Shown here: in pieces, positions 44,287-53,646 of the stretch
Layout: each line of letters opens with the position of its first letter
Numbering within the stretch: position 1 is the stretch's first letter
Assembly: GCA_029210585.1 (NCBI GenBank)
Contig: JARGFP010000005.1
Location: forward strand, 124,001-188,000
Source of the DNA: Bacteroidales bacterium
GTDB lineage: Bacteria > Bacteroidota > Bacteroidia > Bacteroidales > GCA-2748055
DNA: 64,000 nt
Direction: 5' to 3'
Program-made: the position numbers and the translations under genes
Notes under the pieces: model-generated
Database searches by the model: none
What the model was told of the DNA's origin: nothing
The model's input: the letters and a program-made list of their open reading frames with translations, nothing else

Positions 44287-44900
44287 TGCGGATCACTGAA
44301 CTTATTTTTTCTTTCCGGCGCTATACCATACATTTATTCCGACTCTCAAAAAACTTGCCGTTTACTTCTCAGGGTTTAGGTTAATATATAAAACTGAAAA
44401 ACGGCAAGTTTTTACTTTTTATCCTCCCTTTTGACGTGCCATATTCCTTCGCAGTTTCATCCCCCATTTCCATTGCTGCCTGCCTTTACCGGCATTTTGC
44501 AGATAGCAGATTGTTTCTCCCTTCACTTTGGTGCTTCCCCTGCACTTATACTTTCATAACCCTTCTCACAACTGAATGTCCCGATTGCCCCCAATTAGGA
44601 CTTGGTTCCCGGTTGTTGAACGGATCCACCACCTGCCGGAATTTCATTTTCGCCGGGAGAATTACTGCTGATCATCTGTGAACGACAGGCAAATGTCAGT
44701 AAACGACACGCATATATAGCTTTCAACATACTGAAATACAATGAAATATAGTGTTAAACAAAAGCGTACACTCCGTACAAAGTTGTGCAGAATCGGACGA
44801 TTTTAACACAAATTGAAAAATTCAAAAAAAATGATAACTAACAGATATACAAACATATAAGCGATTTGGCACGAAATGTGATTTTTTGAGGGCAGATTGA
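44287..44900. other. Intergenic region with long-loop hairpin and AT-rich leader
   Basis: No believable gene is present in these 614 bp. A hairpin at 44349-44413 follows the pseudokinase gene. From about 44690 the sequence becomes AT-rich and probably holds the promoter of the soluble kinase gene; no exact TAnnTTTG was fixed. Confidence 0.4.
44349..44413 (+). terminator. Hairpin with 15-bp perfect stem and 35-nt loop
   Basis: AAAAACTTGCCGTTT (44349-44363) is exactly complementary to AAACGGCAAGTTTTT (44399-44413). The distal arm ends in T5, so it can terminate the two-kinase transcript. The loop is much longer than in ordinary terminators. Confidence 0.6.
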
Positions 44901-45584
44901 ATGGTTCATCGGAAAATCGCACTAAAACAAAACATCATGTTTATCCATCAGAACGACATCACACTTCGGCAGGAGCAGAAAGCAGGATCACTGCGTGACC
45001 TGGAACTATTCAAGATGCTGTTGCAACCGCACTTCCTTTTTAATTCCCTGAATAACCTGTATGCCTTATCTGTGAAGAAGTCTGATCAGACTACTGAGGC
45101 GATTGCAGGATTATCTGACCTCCTGGTCAAAGTGGTTACCTGTTCGCGACAGGAATTTATTTCGCTTGACCGGGAGATCGGGCTGATCAAGGATTACATC
45201 AGCCTGGAGCGGATCTGGCTTGGAGAAACCACTTTTTTTCTCGACCTGCAGGTTACCGGCCTGACCAGTGGGGTTCAACTCCCGCCACTGGTGCTGTATA
45301 CATTTGTGGAGAACTGTTTTAAACATGGGATTCGTAAATGCAATGGTGATGGCTGGCTGACAATCAGGATCGAAGCAAAGGAGGGGGAACTTCGCTTCCA
45401 GTCCAGGAATCTTGTTCCTTCCCGGGAAGATGAGGCTTGCGGGGGGCGCAGTCACAATTCCGGACTTGGGATCATGGCGGTTCAAGAGCTTCTCGACAAG
45501 AAATGTACAGGAAAATATGAACTTAAAACAGGCCGTAAAGGCAACACATACGCAGTAGACCTGCAGATTACATGTATATCATAA
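44901..45584 (+). CDS. Soluble LytS-type histidine kinase, catalytically complete
   Basis: This 227-residue protein lacks membrane helices and any sensor domain. It has the full His_kinase set: phospho-acceptor H44 in LLQPHFLFNSLNNLYAL, N-box ENCFKHG (137-143) and G-box NSGLGIMAVQELLDKK (186-201), ending with a short ATPase domain. It is a minimal kinase module, and of the three kinase genes here only this one keeps every catalytic element. It could phosphorylate the LytTR regulator, taking signals through the degenerate membrane paralogues. ATGs at 44901 and 44937 are both possible starts. Confidence 0.88.
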   Translation: MVHRKIALKQNIMFIHQNDITLRQEQKAGSLRDLELFKMLLQPHFLFNSLNNLYALSVKKSDQTTEAIAGLSDLLVKVVTCSRQEFISLDREIGLIKDYISLERIWLGETTFFLDLQVTGLTSGVQLPPLVLYTFVENCFKHGIRKCNGDGWLTIRIEAKEGELRFQSRNLVPSREDEACGGRSHNSGLGIMAVQELLDKKCTGKYELKTGRKGNTYAVDLQITCIS

Positions 45585-45624
45585 ATTGAATTTAATAAAT
45601 CATTAACTGTTAATACTTAATGCT

Positions 45625-46107
45625 ATGAAAACAAAGGTAAATTTTATCACAAAAATGATGACAGTCGCTATGGCACTTGTCATGACTACAGGACTCGCAT
45701 TCGCTGACGGTGAGATCACCGATGTGTATACCACCGGAAAGACCAATACTCCTGTTGGTGATTTCGTTGTACGCACCACCAACGATGTATTTCATTTCCA
45801 GGGAACTGAATATGAAGTATTCAAAGTGTATTACGATAATCCAGCAATGAATCTGAATATTGCAGTGAATGCTGAAGGAAAATGCAAATCATTCATTGCC
45901 TACACCAAGGATTATACTTTATTCTATGATTGTAATAAGTATGGTTTTGGGGTACGGAAAGTAATGTTTACGAATCCTGACGCCCAGAAGCGGTTTGACC
46001 CCGTTGAGTATCAGCATCAGTCTGTCCTCAGGAAAGAGCGCAAGATTGAGAAGAAAGATGCAGTTGAGCTGATCGCTGGTTTCCTGCCGGGAATGCAGAA
46101 CTCCTGA
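45625..46107 (+). CDS. Small exported protein of unknown function
   Basis: The product has 160 residues. A signal peptide (about 1-27, GLAFA) precedes a compact beta-rich domain (FVVRTTNDVFHFQGTEYEVF; KVYYDNPAMNLNIAVN) and a basic helix (RKERKIEKKDAVELI). I do not recognise a family. It begins 41 bp after the soluble kinase gene and could be its cotranscribed partner or target. Two 17-bp tandem copies overlap the stop codon. Confidence 0.65.
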   Translation: MKTKVNFITKMMTVAMALVMTTGLAFADGEITDVYTTGKTNTPVGDFVVRTTNDVFHFQGTEYEVFKVYYDNPAMNLNIAVNAEGKCKSFIAYTKDYTLFYDCNKYGFGVRKVMFTNPDAQKRFDPVEYQHQSVLRKERKIEKKDAVELIAGFLPGMQNS

Positions 46108-46129
46108 GCAATCAGAACTCCTGAGCAAT
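46096..46129 (+). repeat. 17-bp tandem duplication at the stop codon
   Basis: CAGAACTCCTGAGCAAT occurs twice in a row (46096-46112, 46113-46129), and a third copy begins with CAGAAC. The gene's TGA is inside the first copy; the second copy carries a further TGA. Confidence 0.9.
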
Positions 46130-46150
46130 CAGAACCCCAACAATTATTTA

Positions 46151-46185
46151 CAAAAAAAGGGCTGTCGAAAGACGGCCTTTTTTTA
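46151..46185 (+). terminator. Terminator after the small exported protein
   Basis: GGCTGTC and GACGGCC pair, with one G-U, around a GAAA tetraloop, flanked by runs of A before and T after, at about 46151-46185. Confidence 0.8.
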
Positions 46186-46326
46186 TGCGGTGTATATGGG
46201 ACTACTCTTCGGTAAATCTTCCTCCCCGCACGGTTGCTCCAAGTACGATACCGGTACTGATAACCACGAGGTTTTTGATAATATATTGTCCTTCAAGGGT
46301 AAGGGAATAAGGAAGAATATTGAAAA

Positions 46327-47769
46327 CTATTTACCTGTATATGTGGCGATATTCACGGCCATTTTCCTGAAGATGAAGAAGTGAGCGGGGGACATCATGT
46401 GCCAGTAGATCCGTCCCCATAAACCTTTGGGCCGGAAAGTGGCCGTCTGGACCAGGACCGGTTCCGGCTCATAGCGGATTCTGAATTCCAGCCAGGCTTC
46501 CCCGGGGACTTTCATTTCAGCAAACAACAGCAGCCAGGATTCCTTCTTATTTGCGATGATTACCCGCCAGAAATCAAGGGCGTCACCCGGATGGATCACG
46601 GAGAGATTGGTCCTCCCGCGCCGCAGTCCGACACCTCCCGTCAGCTTATCCAGGAATCCCCGAAACCGCCACAATGTATCGGCATAGTACCATCCACGCT
46701 CACCCCCGATGCTCCAGATATTTTCGAGGACCTGCCGGGGATCGCCTTCAATGGGAACTTTGCGGACATCCTTAAAACATCCGTAAACAGGTACTTCGAT
46801 AAATGCACTTACGTCAATCTTTCTGTTGCCCGATACCATGGCATCTTTCCAGCTGGAGAGTACCAGGTTCTGCTCCATCCTTTCGAATGCCAGGCGAATC
46901 GAGTTCCTGTAATCGATCAGTTCAAGGTCAACAATGTCGCGGATCCTGTTCTCGGAGGTAACGACTTCGATTTTCATGCTGTTGACCAGGTTCACTGCCA
47001 GGTTGTAGGAAGTTGAGGTGATAAAATAGAGCCAATAGGAGGAGAGTCGTGGTGTCATAACGGGCAGGGTATAGATCCATCTCCTTAATTTGCGGACTTC
47101 AGCGAACTGCAGCAGCATGTCCTTATATGTAAGTACCTCTTTCCCCCCGATGTCAAATGTCTGGTCGTATGCCTTTTCCAGGCCAATGACTCCTTCAAGG
47201 TAGCCAATCACATTCCTGATCGCAATGGGCTGGCACCGCGTATTGAGCCATTTCGGGGTGACCATCACCGGAAGCTTTTCCACGAGATCGCGAATGATTT
47301 CGAACGAAGCACTTCCGGAACCGACAATAATACCGGCACGCAGGATGGTCACTGCAGCCGCAGATCGCTTCAGTATTTCTTCCACACTTTTACGCGACGC
47401 CAGGTGGCTGCTCAGTCGCTCTGAATTGCTGATCCCGCTCAGGTAGATGATCTGCCGGGCATTAGTCCTGTTGATCCGCTCCACAAAGTTGGTCGCTGAT
47501 CGTTCTTCCAGGTCCTGGAATCCCTTCAGCAACGCACTCATGGAATGTACCAGGTAATAGGTGATGTCGATATCCACCGGGATATTCTTTAATGATTCAG
47601 GATCAAGGAGGTCGCCTTCGATCACCCTGTGATGATCAAGTGAAAGCAAGTTCTCCTGTACCCTGGTTTTATCCCGTACCAGGGAGATTACCTCGTGACC
47701 ATGTTCCAGCAGGACGGGAAGAAGTCGTTTTCCAATGTAGCCGGTCAGACCGGTGAGTAAAATTTTCAT
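46327..47769 (-). CDS. NAD(P)-binding SDR protein fused to DUF2867
   Basis: From the ATG at 47769 this has about 480 residues. The N-terminal half is an atypical short-chain dehydrogenase/NmrA-like Rossmann domain with [18 protein letters not shown] (nucleotide motif GxxGxxG), LVHSM, and [18 protein letters not shown], with [13 protein letters not shown]. The second half is DUF2867/SRPBCC-like (about 330-480: [33 protein letters not shown]). This fusion recurs across many bacteria, sometimes called YbjT-type with DUF2867; substrate and role are unknown. It diverges from the GH2 gene with 155 bp between starts. Confidence 0.88.
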   Translation of the reverse strand: MKILLTGLTGYIGKRLLPVLLEHGHEVISLVRDKTRVQENLLSLDHHRVIEGDLLDPESLKNIPVDIDITYYLVHSMSALLKGFQDLEERSATNFVERINRTNARQIIYLSGISNSERLSSHLASRKSVEEILKRSAAAVTILRAGIIVGSGSASFEIIRDLVEKLPVMVTPKWLNTRCQPIAIRNVIGYLEGVIGLEKAYDQTFDIGGKEVLTYKDMLLQFAEVRKLRRWIYTLPVMTPRLSSYWLYFITSTSYNLAVNLVNSMKIEVVTSENRIRDIVDLELIDYRNSIRLAFERMEQNLVLSSWKDAMVSGNRKIDVSAFIEVPVYGCFKDVRKVPIEGDPRQVLENIWSIGGERGWYYADTLWRFRGFLDKLTGGVGLRRGRTNLSVIHPGDALDFWRVIIANKKESWLLLFAEMKVPGEAWLEFRIRYEPEPVLVQTATFRPKGLWGRIYWHMMSPAHFFIFRKMAVNIATYTGK

Positions 47770-47874
47770 GCCTGTTGATGCAATGTGATGCGAGAGTGTG
47801 ACAAATACACTCCTGAATTGTTCCCATTTCCGATACAACCCGGGCTTTTTTAGGTTATATTTATTTTATTTCCT

Positions 47875-47902
47875 TATTTTTGATAGCGTAAGAAAAACGC
47901 TA
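47875..47902 (+). promoter_or_regulatory. GH2 promoter with adjacent 6-bp inverted repeat
   Basis: TATTTTTG (47875-47882) is a -7 element 43 bp before the GH2 ATG. Directly after it TAGCGT (47884-47889) and ACGCTA (47897-47902) form an inverted repeat spanning the likely transcription start, a plausible operator. Confidence 0.45.
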
Positions 47903-47924
47903 ACTACCGCTAAAACCACGTATA

Positions 47925-50465
47925 ATGAATGTTGCCTCCAGGCTACCCCAATCGGTTTTTTTTATTCTCTCGATTGTTTTCTCCATTCATTCATGTGCTG
48001 GTCCGGAAACGGCCCCCCGGGTGACAGAAAATTTTAATGCCGCCTGGAAATTTTACCTTGATACCAGTGGTATTCAAGCTTCGGGTCTTTCCGGTGCTGA
48101 TCATTCCAATACGGCTCTATCGGGTGCTGATCATCCCGGTGCTGATTATTCCAATACGGCTCTTTCCGGTGCTGATTTTTCCGATCCCGGTTTGAACGAT
48201 GCGCACTGGAGAATGCTGGATTTGCCGCACGACTGGAGCATCGAAGGGTCATTCAGCCCGGGCCATCCGGCCACGGTGGGAGGGGGTGCCCTGCCGGGAG
48301 GAATCGGCTGGTACCGGAAACACTTTACGGTACCTGAGAAGAATTCCGTGAAAAAGTACTTCATCCATTTTGATGGTGTTTACTGGAACAGCGAGGTATA
48401 CATCAACGGGCACCTGCTCGGATGGCGGCCGAGCGGCTATATTTCCTTCCGTTACGATATGACTCCCTACCTTTATTTTGGAGGAAAGCACAATGTGATC
48501 GCCGTGAAGGTGGATAATTCCAACCAGCCCAATTCCAGGTGGTACAGCGGATCCGGAATCTACCGGAATGTTTGGTTGATCAGTACTGCCCCGGTGCATA
48601 TGGACCAGTGGGGCACCTATGTAACCACCCCGGTGGTGGAAAAGGACCATGCCCTGGTGGTTGCGGAGGTGGATGTTGTGAACAGTAGTGGGGAGAAGCG
48701 GGATATCCGCGTAACCGGGAGGGTTCTTTCTCCCGATGGAGCAACAGCAGGGGAGGTGACAAAAGAATGCGTCCTGGAGCCATCCGGGAAGGAGCGGGTC
48801 GGGATGGAATTTGCTGTCAGCGATCCCTCCTTATGGAGTGCGGATGCACCCCACCTCTACCAGTTTGAAGTTGGGATTTCAGAAGAAGACGTACTTCTTG
48901 ACCAATCCACTACGGATTTCGGTATCCGCACATTCAGGTTTGACAGTGAAAAGGGATTTTTTCTGAACGATCAGCCTTTGAAGATACTGGGTGTGTGCAA
49001 TCACCACGACCTGGGTTGCCTGGGTGCGGCAGTAAACAGGCGGGCGGTGGAACGCCAGCTGGAGCTGCTGAAGGAGATGGGCTGCAATGCGATCCGTACA
49101 GCACACAATCCGCCTGCCCCCGAACTGCTTCAGCTGTGCGATGAGATGGGATTCCTGGTGATGGATGAGACCTTCGATATGTGGAAGAAAAACAAGTCAC
49201 CCCACGATTACAGCCAATACTGGGAGGAATGGCATGCGCGGGATCTCAGGGACCATATCCTTCGTGACCGCAATCATCCTTCCGTGTTCCTCTGGAGCAT
49301 CGGGAACGAGATCCTGGAGCAGTGGGACAGCACAGGTACAGCCATTACCAAAGCGCTGGCAGCCATCGTCAGGGAGCTCGACACCACGCGGCAGATCGTT
49401 ACAGGCAACAACTGGCCCCATCCCGAAAATGCATTGTTGAAGGCCGGGGAGATGGATATCATCGGGTACAATTACAAACATCTTGAATTTGAGAAATTTC
49501 CCGAACTGTTTCCCGGAAAGTGCTTCATCGCCACTGAAACAACTTCAGGATTGATGACCAGGGGACATTACGATATGCCATCAGACAGTATCCGGAGATG
49601 GCCGGTACGCTGGGACATACCATTCACGGGGGGAAACACTGACCATACTGTTTCGTCCTATGATAATGTGAGTACGCCGTGGGGGTCGACACACGAGGAG
49701 GCCTGGACGCTGATCAGGAAACACGATTATCTTTCCGGGATGTTTATCTGGACCGGCTTCGATTATCTCGGAGAACCCACCCCCTACGGCTGGCCTTCGC
49801 GAAGTTCCTATTTCGGGATCATCGACCTGGCAGGTTTTCCGAAAGATGTGTATTATATGTACAAGAGTGAATGGACAGATACTCCAGTGCTGCACCTGTT
49901 TCCACACTGGAACCGGGAAGAAGGGAAGCAGGTCGATGTGATCGCTTATACCAGCTGCGACTCCGTGGAATTGTTCCTGAATGGCGTATCGAGGGGTTGG
50001 CGCATCAACCATGACTCACTGCTGCACCTTGGGTGGCGCGTGGATTATGCTCCCGGGGAGCTCAGGGCTGTCGGGATCCTTTCCTCGGGTGAGCGAATGG
50101 AGACCGCAATCGTTACTGCCGGCGCACCCGCAAAACTGGAAGCCGTAGCCGACCGCTCCGTGATCACGGCAGATGGGGAGGACCTTTCATTTATAACGGT
50201 CAGCGTTCTGGATGCCCGGGGAGTTCCTGTTCCGCATGCGGATAACATGGTAACCTGCCGGGTGGAGGGTGCCGCACGCATCATCGGGACGGACAACGGC
50301 AGCCAGGTAAGCCACGAACCCTTTACCACCAATTTCAGGAAGGCATATAACGGGAAGTGCCTGTTCGTGGTTCAGGCTGGCAGGAACAAAGGGAAGGCTG
50401 TTGTAACGTTTACTGCCGAAGGACTGGAAGTATCAACCGTGAAACTGAAACTGGAACAGCCATGA
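47925..50465 (+). CDS. Glycoside hydrolase family 2 beta-galactosidase-like enzyme
   Basis: This 846-residue exported enzyme has an N-terminal signal with a cysteine at about 24, suggesting a lipoprotein. It has the GH2 jelly-roll (LDLPHDWSIEG, GIGWYRKHF, YINGHLLGWRPSGY), an immunoglobulin-like domain and a TIM barrel (GVCNHHDLGCLGAAVNRRA; NAIRTAHNPP). The acid/base is E462 in FLWSIGNE, and the likely nucleophile is E538 in FIATETTSG. A DUF4982-like and a C-terminal beta domain follow. It probably removes terminal beta-galactose or a related sugar from plant or host glycans. Residues about 57-87 are an inserted repeat (GADHSNTALS-type) not expected in the family. A GH31 gene follows. Confidence 0.93.
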   Translation: MNVASRLPQSVFFILSIVFSIHSCAGPETAPRVTENFNAAWKFYLDTSGIQASGLSGADHSNTALSGADHPGADYSNTALSGADFSDPGLNDAHWRMLDLPHDWSIEGSFSPGHPATVGGGALPGGIGWYRKHFTVPEKNSVKKYFIHFDGVYWNSEVYINGHLLGWRPSGYISFRYDMTPYLYFGGKHNVIAVKVDNSNQPNSRWYSGSGIYRNVWLISTAPVHMDQWGTYVTTPVVEKDHALVVAEVDVVNSSGEKRDIRVTGRVLSPDGATAGEVTKECVLEPSGKERVGMEFAVSDPSLWSADAPHLYQFEVGISEEDVLLDQSTTDFGIRTFRFDSEKGFFLNDQPLKILGVCNHHDLGCLGAAVNRRAVERQLELLKEMGCNAIRTAHNPPAPELLQLCDEMGFLVMDETFDMWKKNKSPHDYSQYWEEWHARDLRDHILRDRNHPSVFLWSIGNEILEQWDSTGTAITKALAAIVRELDTTRQIVTGNNWPHPENALLKAGEMDIIGYNYKHLEFEKFPELFPGKCFIATETTSGLMTRGHYDMPSDSIRRWPVRWDIPFTGGNTDHTVSSYDNVSTPWGSTHEEAWTLIRKHDYLSGMFIWTGFDYLGEPTPYGWPSRSSYFGIIDLAGFPKDVYYMYKSEWTDTPVLHLFPHWNREEGKQVDVIAYTSCDSVELFLNGVSRGWRINHDSLLHLGWRVDYAPGELRAVGILSSGERMETAIVTAGAPAKLEAVADRSVITADGEDLSFITVSVLDARGVPVPHADNMVTCRVEGAARIIGTDNGSQVSHEPFTTNFRKAYNGKCLFVVQAGRNKGKAVVTFTAEGLEVSTVKLKLEQP
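48093..48182 (+). repeat. In-frame minisatellite inside the GH2 gene
   Basis: A 30-bp unit coding GADHSNTALS or GADYSNTALS occurs at 48093-48122 and 48138-48167. A 15-bp partial unit (GADHP) lies between them, and a fourth start (GADFSDP) follows from 48168. All units begin GGTGCTGAT and keep the frame. Confidence 0.9.
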
Positions 50466-50614
50466 AATATTCCGCCGACCATGATATCATTTATGTGCAG
50501 GATATCCATGTGACCGTATATGGTTGTCCGGAAGCCGGGCATAGCGCAGTTACCGGTGTTTTAGCTTCGGAAGATGCGCAAACCCGGTTCCTGCCGGCAA
50601 CACAGAAAACATGA
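50462..50614 (+). CDS. Possible 50-residue ORF overlapping the GH2 stop
   Basis: An ATG overlaps the GH2 TGA by three bases within ATGA and opens a 50-codon frame (MKYSADHDIIYVQDI...) ending at 50614, 25 bp before the GH31 start. The stop-start coupling is the only argument for translation. No domain, signal or good ribosome site is seen, and it may be spurious. Confidence 0.25.
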   Translation: MKYSADHDIIYVQDIHVTVYGCPEAGHSAVTGVLASEDAQTRFLPATQKT

Positions 50615-50639
50615 AACAAACCATAAACAAACTACTACT

Positions 50640-53015
50640 ATGAAAACAAGAAAACCAACCGTGTATTTCGTACTGCTGCAGCTGCTTTTTGCAAGTTTTA
50701 CCTACGGACAGCTGCAGGGTTTTGAGATCGTGAACGAACCGGTCGATATAAGCGATGACTTTTATGATTTCACTAATACGTACTACATTGCCAGTGAACT
50801 GCGGGATTTTGATCCGGCAACGGCCCGGGGGAAGATCGTTTACCAGCGATACGAGTATTCCACCCGGATGGCATTCAACAACATGCTCGGGGCACTGAGC
50901 CCGGTGGAGCAGAATGAATTTCCTGCCAATGAATACGAGGCTTCACCCGTACTTCCTTTTTACCTGGAATTCATTTCGGACAAAACCATCAGGATCAGGG
51001 CCAAGAGCGGTTTCGACAGGTACGACGATGAGGAGTCGCTGATGCTGGCAAATGGCTTTGCACAGGCAAAGGAACCCTGGAATTACAGCCACAGTGAAGG
51101 GGTACATGTGTATTCCGGGGGCCATGGGCGGGTGGAGATCGTGGAGTCTCCTTTCCAGGTACTGATCTATGACGGCAACGGAAGGTTGCTCACCAGTACC
51201 AATACACTCCGGGAAAACAGTGGTACTTTCACACCCACATTGCCATTCAGTTATGTCAGACGTGCATCGGACTACTCCCGTAGTTTCAATGCGGCTTTCA
51301 ACCTGCAACCGGATGAAAAGATTTTTGGGTTGGGAGAATCCTTCGGAACCTTTAATAAAAGGGGTTCAAAAGTGGTTCTTTTCACAGATGATGCCAACGG
51401 TACACAGAATGAAACAATGTACAAGCCGGTGCCCTTCTTCATGAGCAGCCGCGGATATGGTGTGTTTATGCACACTTCCACACCCATCACCTGCGATTTC
51501 GGAAAGTATATTTCAAGTGTCTCTGCGCTGATGATCGGCGATGAGGAACTGGACCTGTTTGTCTTCCTGGGGGAGCCGAAGGACATCCTGGATGAATACA
51601 CAGAACTGACCGGGAAGTCGCCTGTACCGCCTCTCTGGTCATTCGGGTTCTGGATGAGCAGGATTACTTATTTTTCTGAAGAAGAAGGACGTACCGTCGT
51701 TAACCTGCTTCGCAAGCACAAGATTCCTTCAGATGTGCTGCATTTCGATACAGGATGGTTCGGTGTTGACTGGCAATGTGATTACACGTTTGCAGCAGAC
51801 CGCTTTGACGATCCCGGAAAAATGATGAGCGATTTCAGGGAGCAGGGGATCCGTACCTGCCTCTGGCAGCTGCCTTATTTTGTGCCCCGGAACAAGCTGT
51901 TCGGCGAACTCATTGAAAACGATCTGTATGTAAAGAATGACAAGGGCAACCTGCCACGTGAGGATGCCATACTGGATTTTACCAATCCCGATGCGGTGGC
52001 ATGGTACCAGGGCAAGATCAGGGGTTTGCTGGACCAGGGTGTTTCGGTGATCAAGGTGGATTTCGGTGAGGCTGCTCCTTACCATGGAATTTATGCCAAC
52101 GGCCGGACCGGTTTTTATGAGCACAACCTTTATCCTTTGCGCTACAACAAGGCAGTTTCGGATATTACCAGGGAAGTTACAGGCGAGAGGATCATCTGGG
52201 CCAGGAGCACCTGGGCAGGAAGTCAGCGCTATCCCCTGCACTGGGGCGGCGATCCTGCCAATACCTATTCCGCCATGTCAGCCACACTGCGGGCCGGATT
52301 GTCTATCGGGCTGACAGGGTTTTCCTTCTGGAGCCATGATATCGGTGGGTTTGTCAGCAAGACCCCCGAAAACGTGTACCGTCACTGGACCCCTTTCGGC
52401 ATGCTTACCTCCCATGTACGGAGTCATGGCGCTCCCCCGACAGAGCCGTGGGAATACGGCGAGGATTTCATGGATGCGTTTCGTGAGGCTGCCAACATGC
52501 GTTATGAGCTGATGCCCTATATCTATGCACAGGCGCACGACTGTTCAGCAAAAGGATTGCCGATGCTGCGTGCACTTTTCGTGGAATTTCCCGAAGATCC
52601 CGGGAGCTGGCTGATCGATAACCAGTACATGTTTGGTTCCGATATGCTGGTTGCGCCACTGTTCAGCGATGAAAAGGAACGGGGTGTATACCTGCCTGAA
52701 GGCAACTGGATTGATTACCAGACCGGCAAAAAATATGCCGGTGGCTGGCACCATATTGTTGCCGGGGAAGTGCCTGTGATAGCGATGGTAAGGGAAGGTT
52801 CCGCAATACCCCATATCAGGCTGGCCCAGTCGACAGCGTTCATGGACTGGTCGGTACTTGACCTGAAAGTGTATGGCGATGTGGAAGGTATCGCCAGCGG
52901 GAAGGTGGTGATCCCGGGAGCTTCCCTTGAGACGGTTACATTGATCAGGGATGGCAAAGGATACGCTTTGGAGGAAATCCCGTTCGACGGACAGGTAAAA
53001 TTCAGGATCAGGTGA
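50640..53015 (+). CDS. Glycoside hydrolase family 31, alpha-xylosidase-like
   Basis: From the ATG at 50640 it has 791 residues; an in-frame upstream start would bypass the signal peptide (about 1-23, TYGQ), so it is rejected. The GH31 TIM barrel has nucleophile D474 in VIKVDFGEAAP, of the KxDFGE form used by YicI-type alpha-xylosidases rather than WxDMNE of alpha-glucosidases, and acid/base D538 in YPLHWGGD. WARSTWAGSQRYP (520-532) matches YicI as well. It should release alpha-xylose or a similar residue, fitting xyloglucan-type debranching together with the GH2 beta-galactosidase. Confidence 0.9.
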   Translation: MKTRKPTVYFVLLQLLFASFTYGQLQGFEIVNEPVDISDDFYDFTNTYYIASELRDFDPATARGKIVYQRYEYSTRMAFNNMLGALSPVEQNEFPANEYEASPVLPFYLEFISDKTIRIRAKSGFDRYDDEESLMLANGFAQAKEPWNYSHSEGVHVYSGGHGRVEIVESPFQVLIYDGNGRLLTSTNTLRENSGTFTPTLPFSYVRRASDYSRSFNAAFNLQPDEKIFGLGESFGTFNKRGSKVVLFTDDANGTQNETMYKPVPFFMSSRGYGVFMHTSTPITCDFGKYISSVSALMIGDEELDLFVFLGEPKDILDEYTELTGKSPVPPLWSFGFWMSRITYFSEEEGRTVVNLLRKHKIPSDVLHFDTGWFGVDWQCDYTFAADRFDDPGKMMSDFREQGIRTCLWQLPYFVPRNKLFGELIENDLYVKNDKGNLPREDAILDFTNPDAVAWYQGKIRGLLDQGVSVIKVDFGEAAPYHGIYANGRTGFYEHNLYPLRYNKAVSDITREVTGERIIWARSTWAGSQRYPLHWGGDPANTYSAMSATLRAGLSIGLTGFSFWSHDIGGFVSKTPENVYRHWTPFGMLTSHVRSHGAPPTEPWEYGEDFMDAFREAANMRYELMPYIYAQAHDCSAKGLPMLRALFVEFPEDPGSWLIDNQYMFGSDMLVAPLFSDEKERGVYLPEGNWIDYQTGKKYAGGWHHIVAGEVPVIAMVREGSAIPHIRLAQSTAFMDWSVLDLKVYGDVEGIASGKVVIPGASLETVTLIRDGKGYALEEIPFDGQVKFRIR

Positions 53016-53126
53016 ATGAAATGTCCTGAGACTTTATTATATTTATGATTCGTTCGGTTTCTTACCGCTCAATGTAAACGATCATGTGTTTTTCAGGCAC
53101 CAATAACAATTTGCATAAAAATTTAA

Positions 53127-53627
53127 ATGATGAAAGAGAAGAGTATTGAACTTTTAAACAAAGCGATCGCTGATGAACTCACGGCTGTGCACCAGTACAT
53201 GTATTTTCATTTTCACTGTGACGACCAGGGCTATGACCTGCTGGCCAACCTGTTTCGCAAGACAGCCATTGAGGAAATGATGCATATCGAACGGCTTGCG
53301 GAGCGCATTCTCTTTCTGGACGGAGAAGTGGAAATGGCCGCATCGGACCAGGTGAAAAAAATACACGAAGTAAAGGAGATGCTGGATCTGGCAGTAGCGA
53401 TGGAGACCAGCAGTGCCAATGATTATAACCATTGGGCAAATGAGTGCTCCCAGAATGCTGATTCGGCTTCCAAGAAATTATTTGAAGCACTGGTTGAAGA
53501 TGAAGAACGGCATTTCGACCAGTACGACGATGAGATGGACAATATGCGGAAGTTTGGCGATAATTACCTGGCATTGCAATCCATTGAGCGAAGCAAGAAT
53601 ATCGGCGGTGGAGGTGCTCCTGCCTGA
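53127..53627 (+). CDS. Bacterioferritin-like iron storage protein
   Basis: This 166-residue four-helix protein has the diiron ligands in bacterioferritin spacing: E17 (DELTAVHQY), E50 and H53 (AIEEMMHIERLAERILFLDG), E93 (METSSANDY) and E126 with H129 (EDEERHFDQ). A Met at about 51/52 matches the haem-ligand position of Bfr. It should oxidise and store iron or protect DNA from Fenton chemistry. The Gly-rich tail (GGGGAPA) is unusual. ATGs at 53127 and 53130 are both possible. Confidence 0.9.
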   Translation: MMKEKSIELLNKAIADELTAVHQYMYFHFHCDDQGYDLLANLFRKTAIEEMMHIERLAERILFLDGEVEMAASDQVKKIHEVKEMLDLAVAMETSSANDYNHWANECSQNADSASKKLFEALVEDEERHFDQYDDEMDNMRKFGDNYLALQSIERSKNIGGGGAPA

Positions 53628-53646
53628 ACCTTAATCAAGCGAACCC

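Noticed and set aside
44436-44681. An 81-codon frame between the pseudokinase and the soluble kinase
   Set aside because: The translation is Cys/Leu/Thr-rich without a signal or known motif, there is no ribosome site, and it follows the terminator hairpin directly.
48093-48182. The repeat cluster as a CRISPR array or mobile-element end
   Set aside because: The units are contiguous without spacers, keep the reading frame of GH2 and grade into native sequence.
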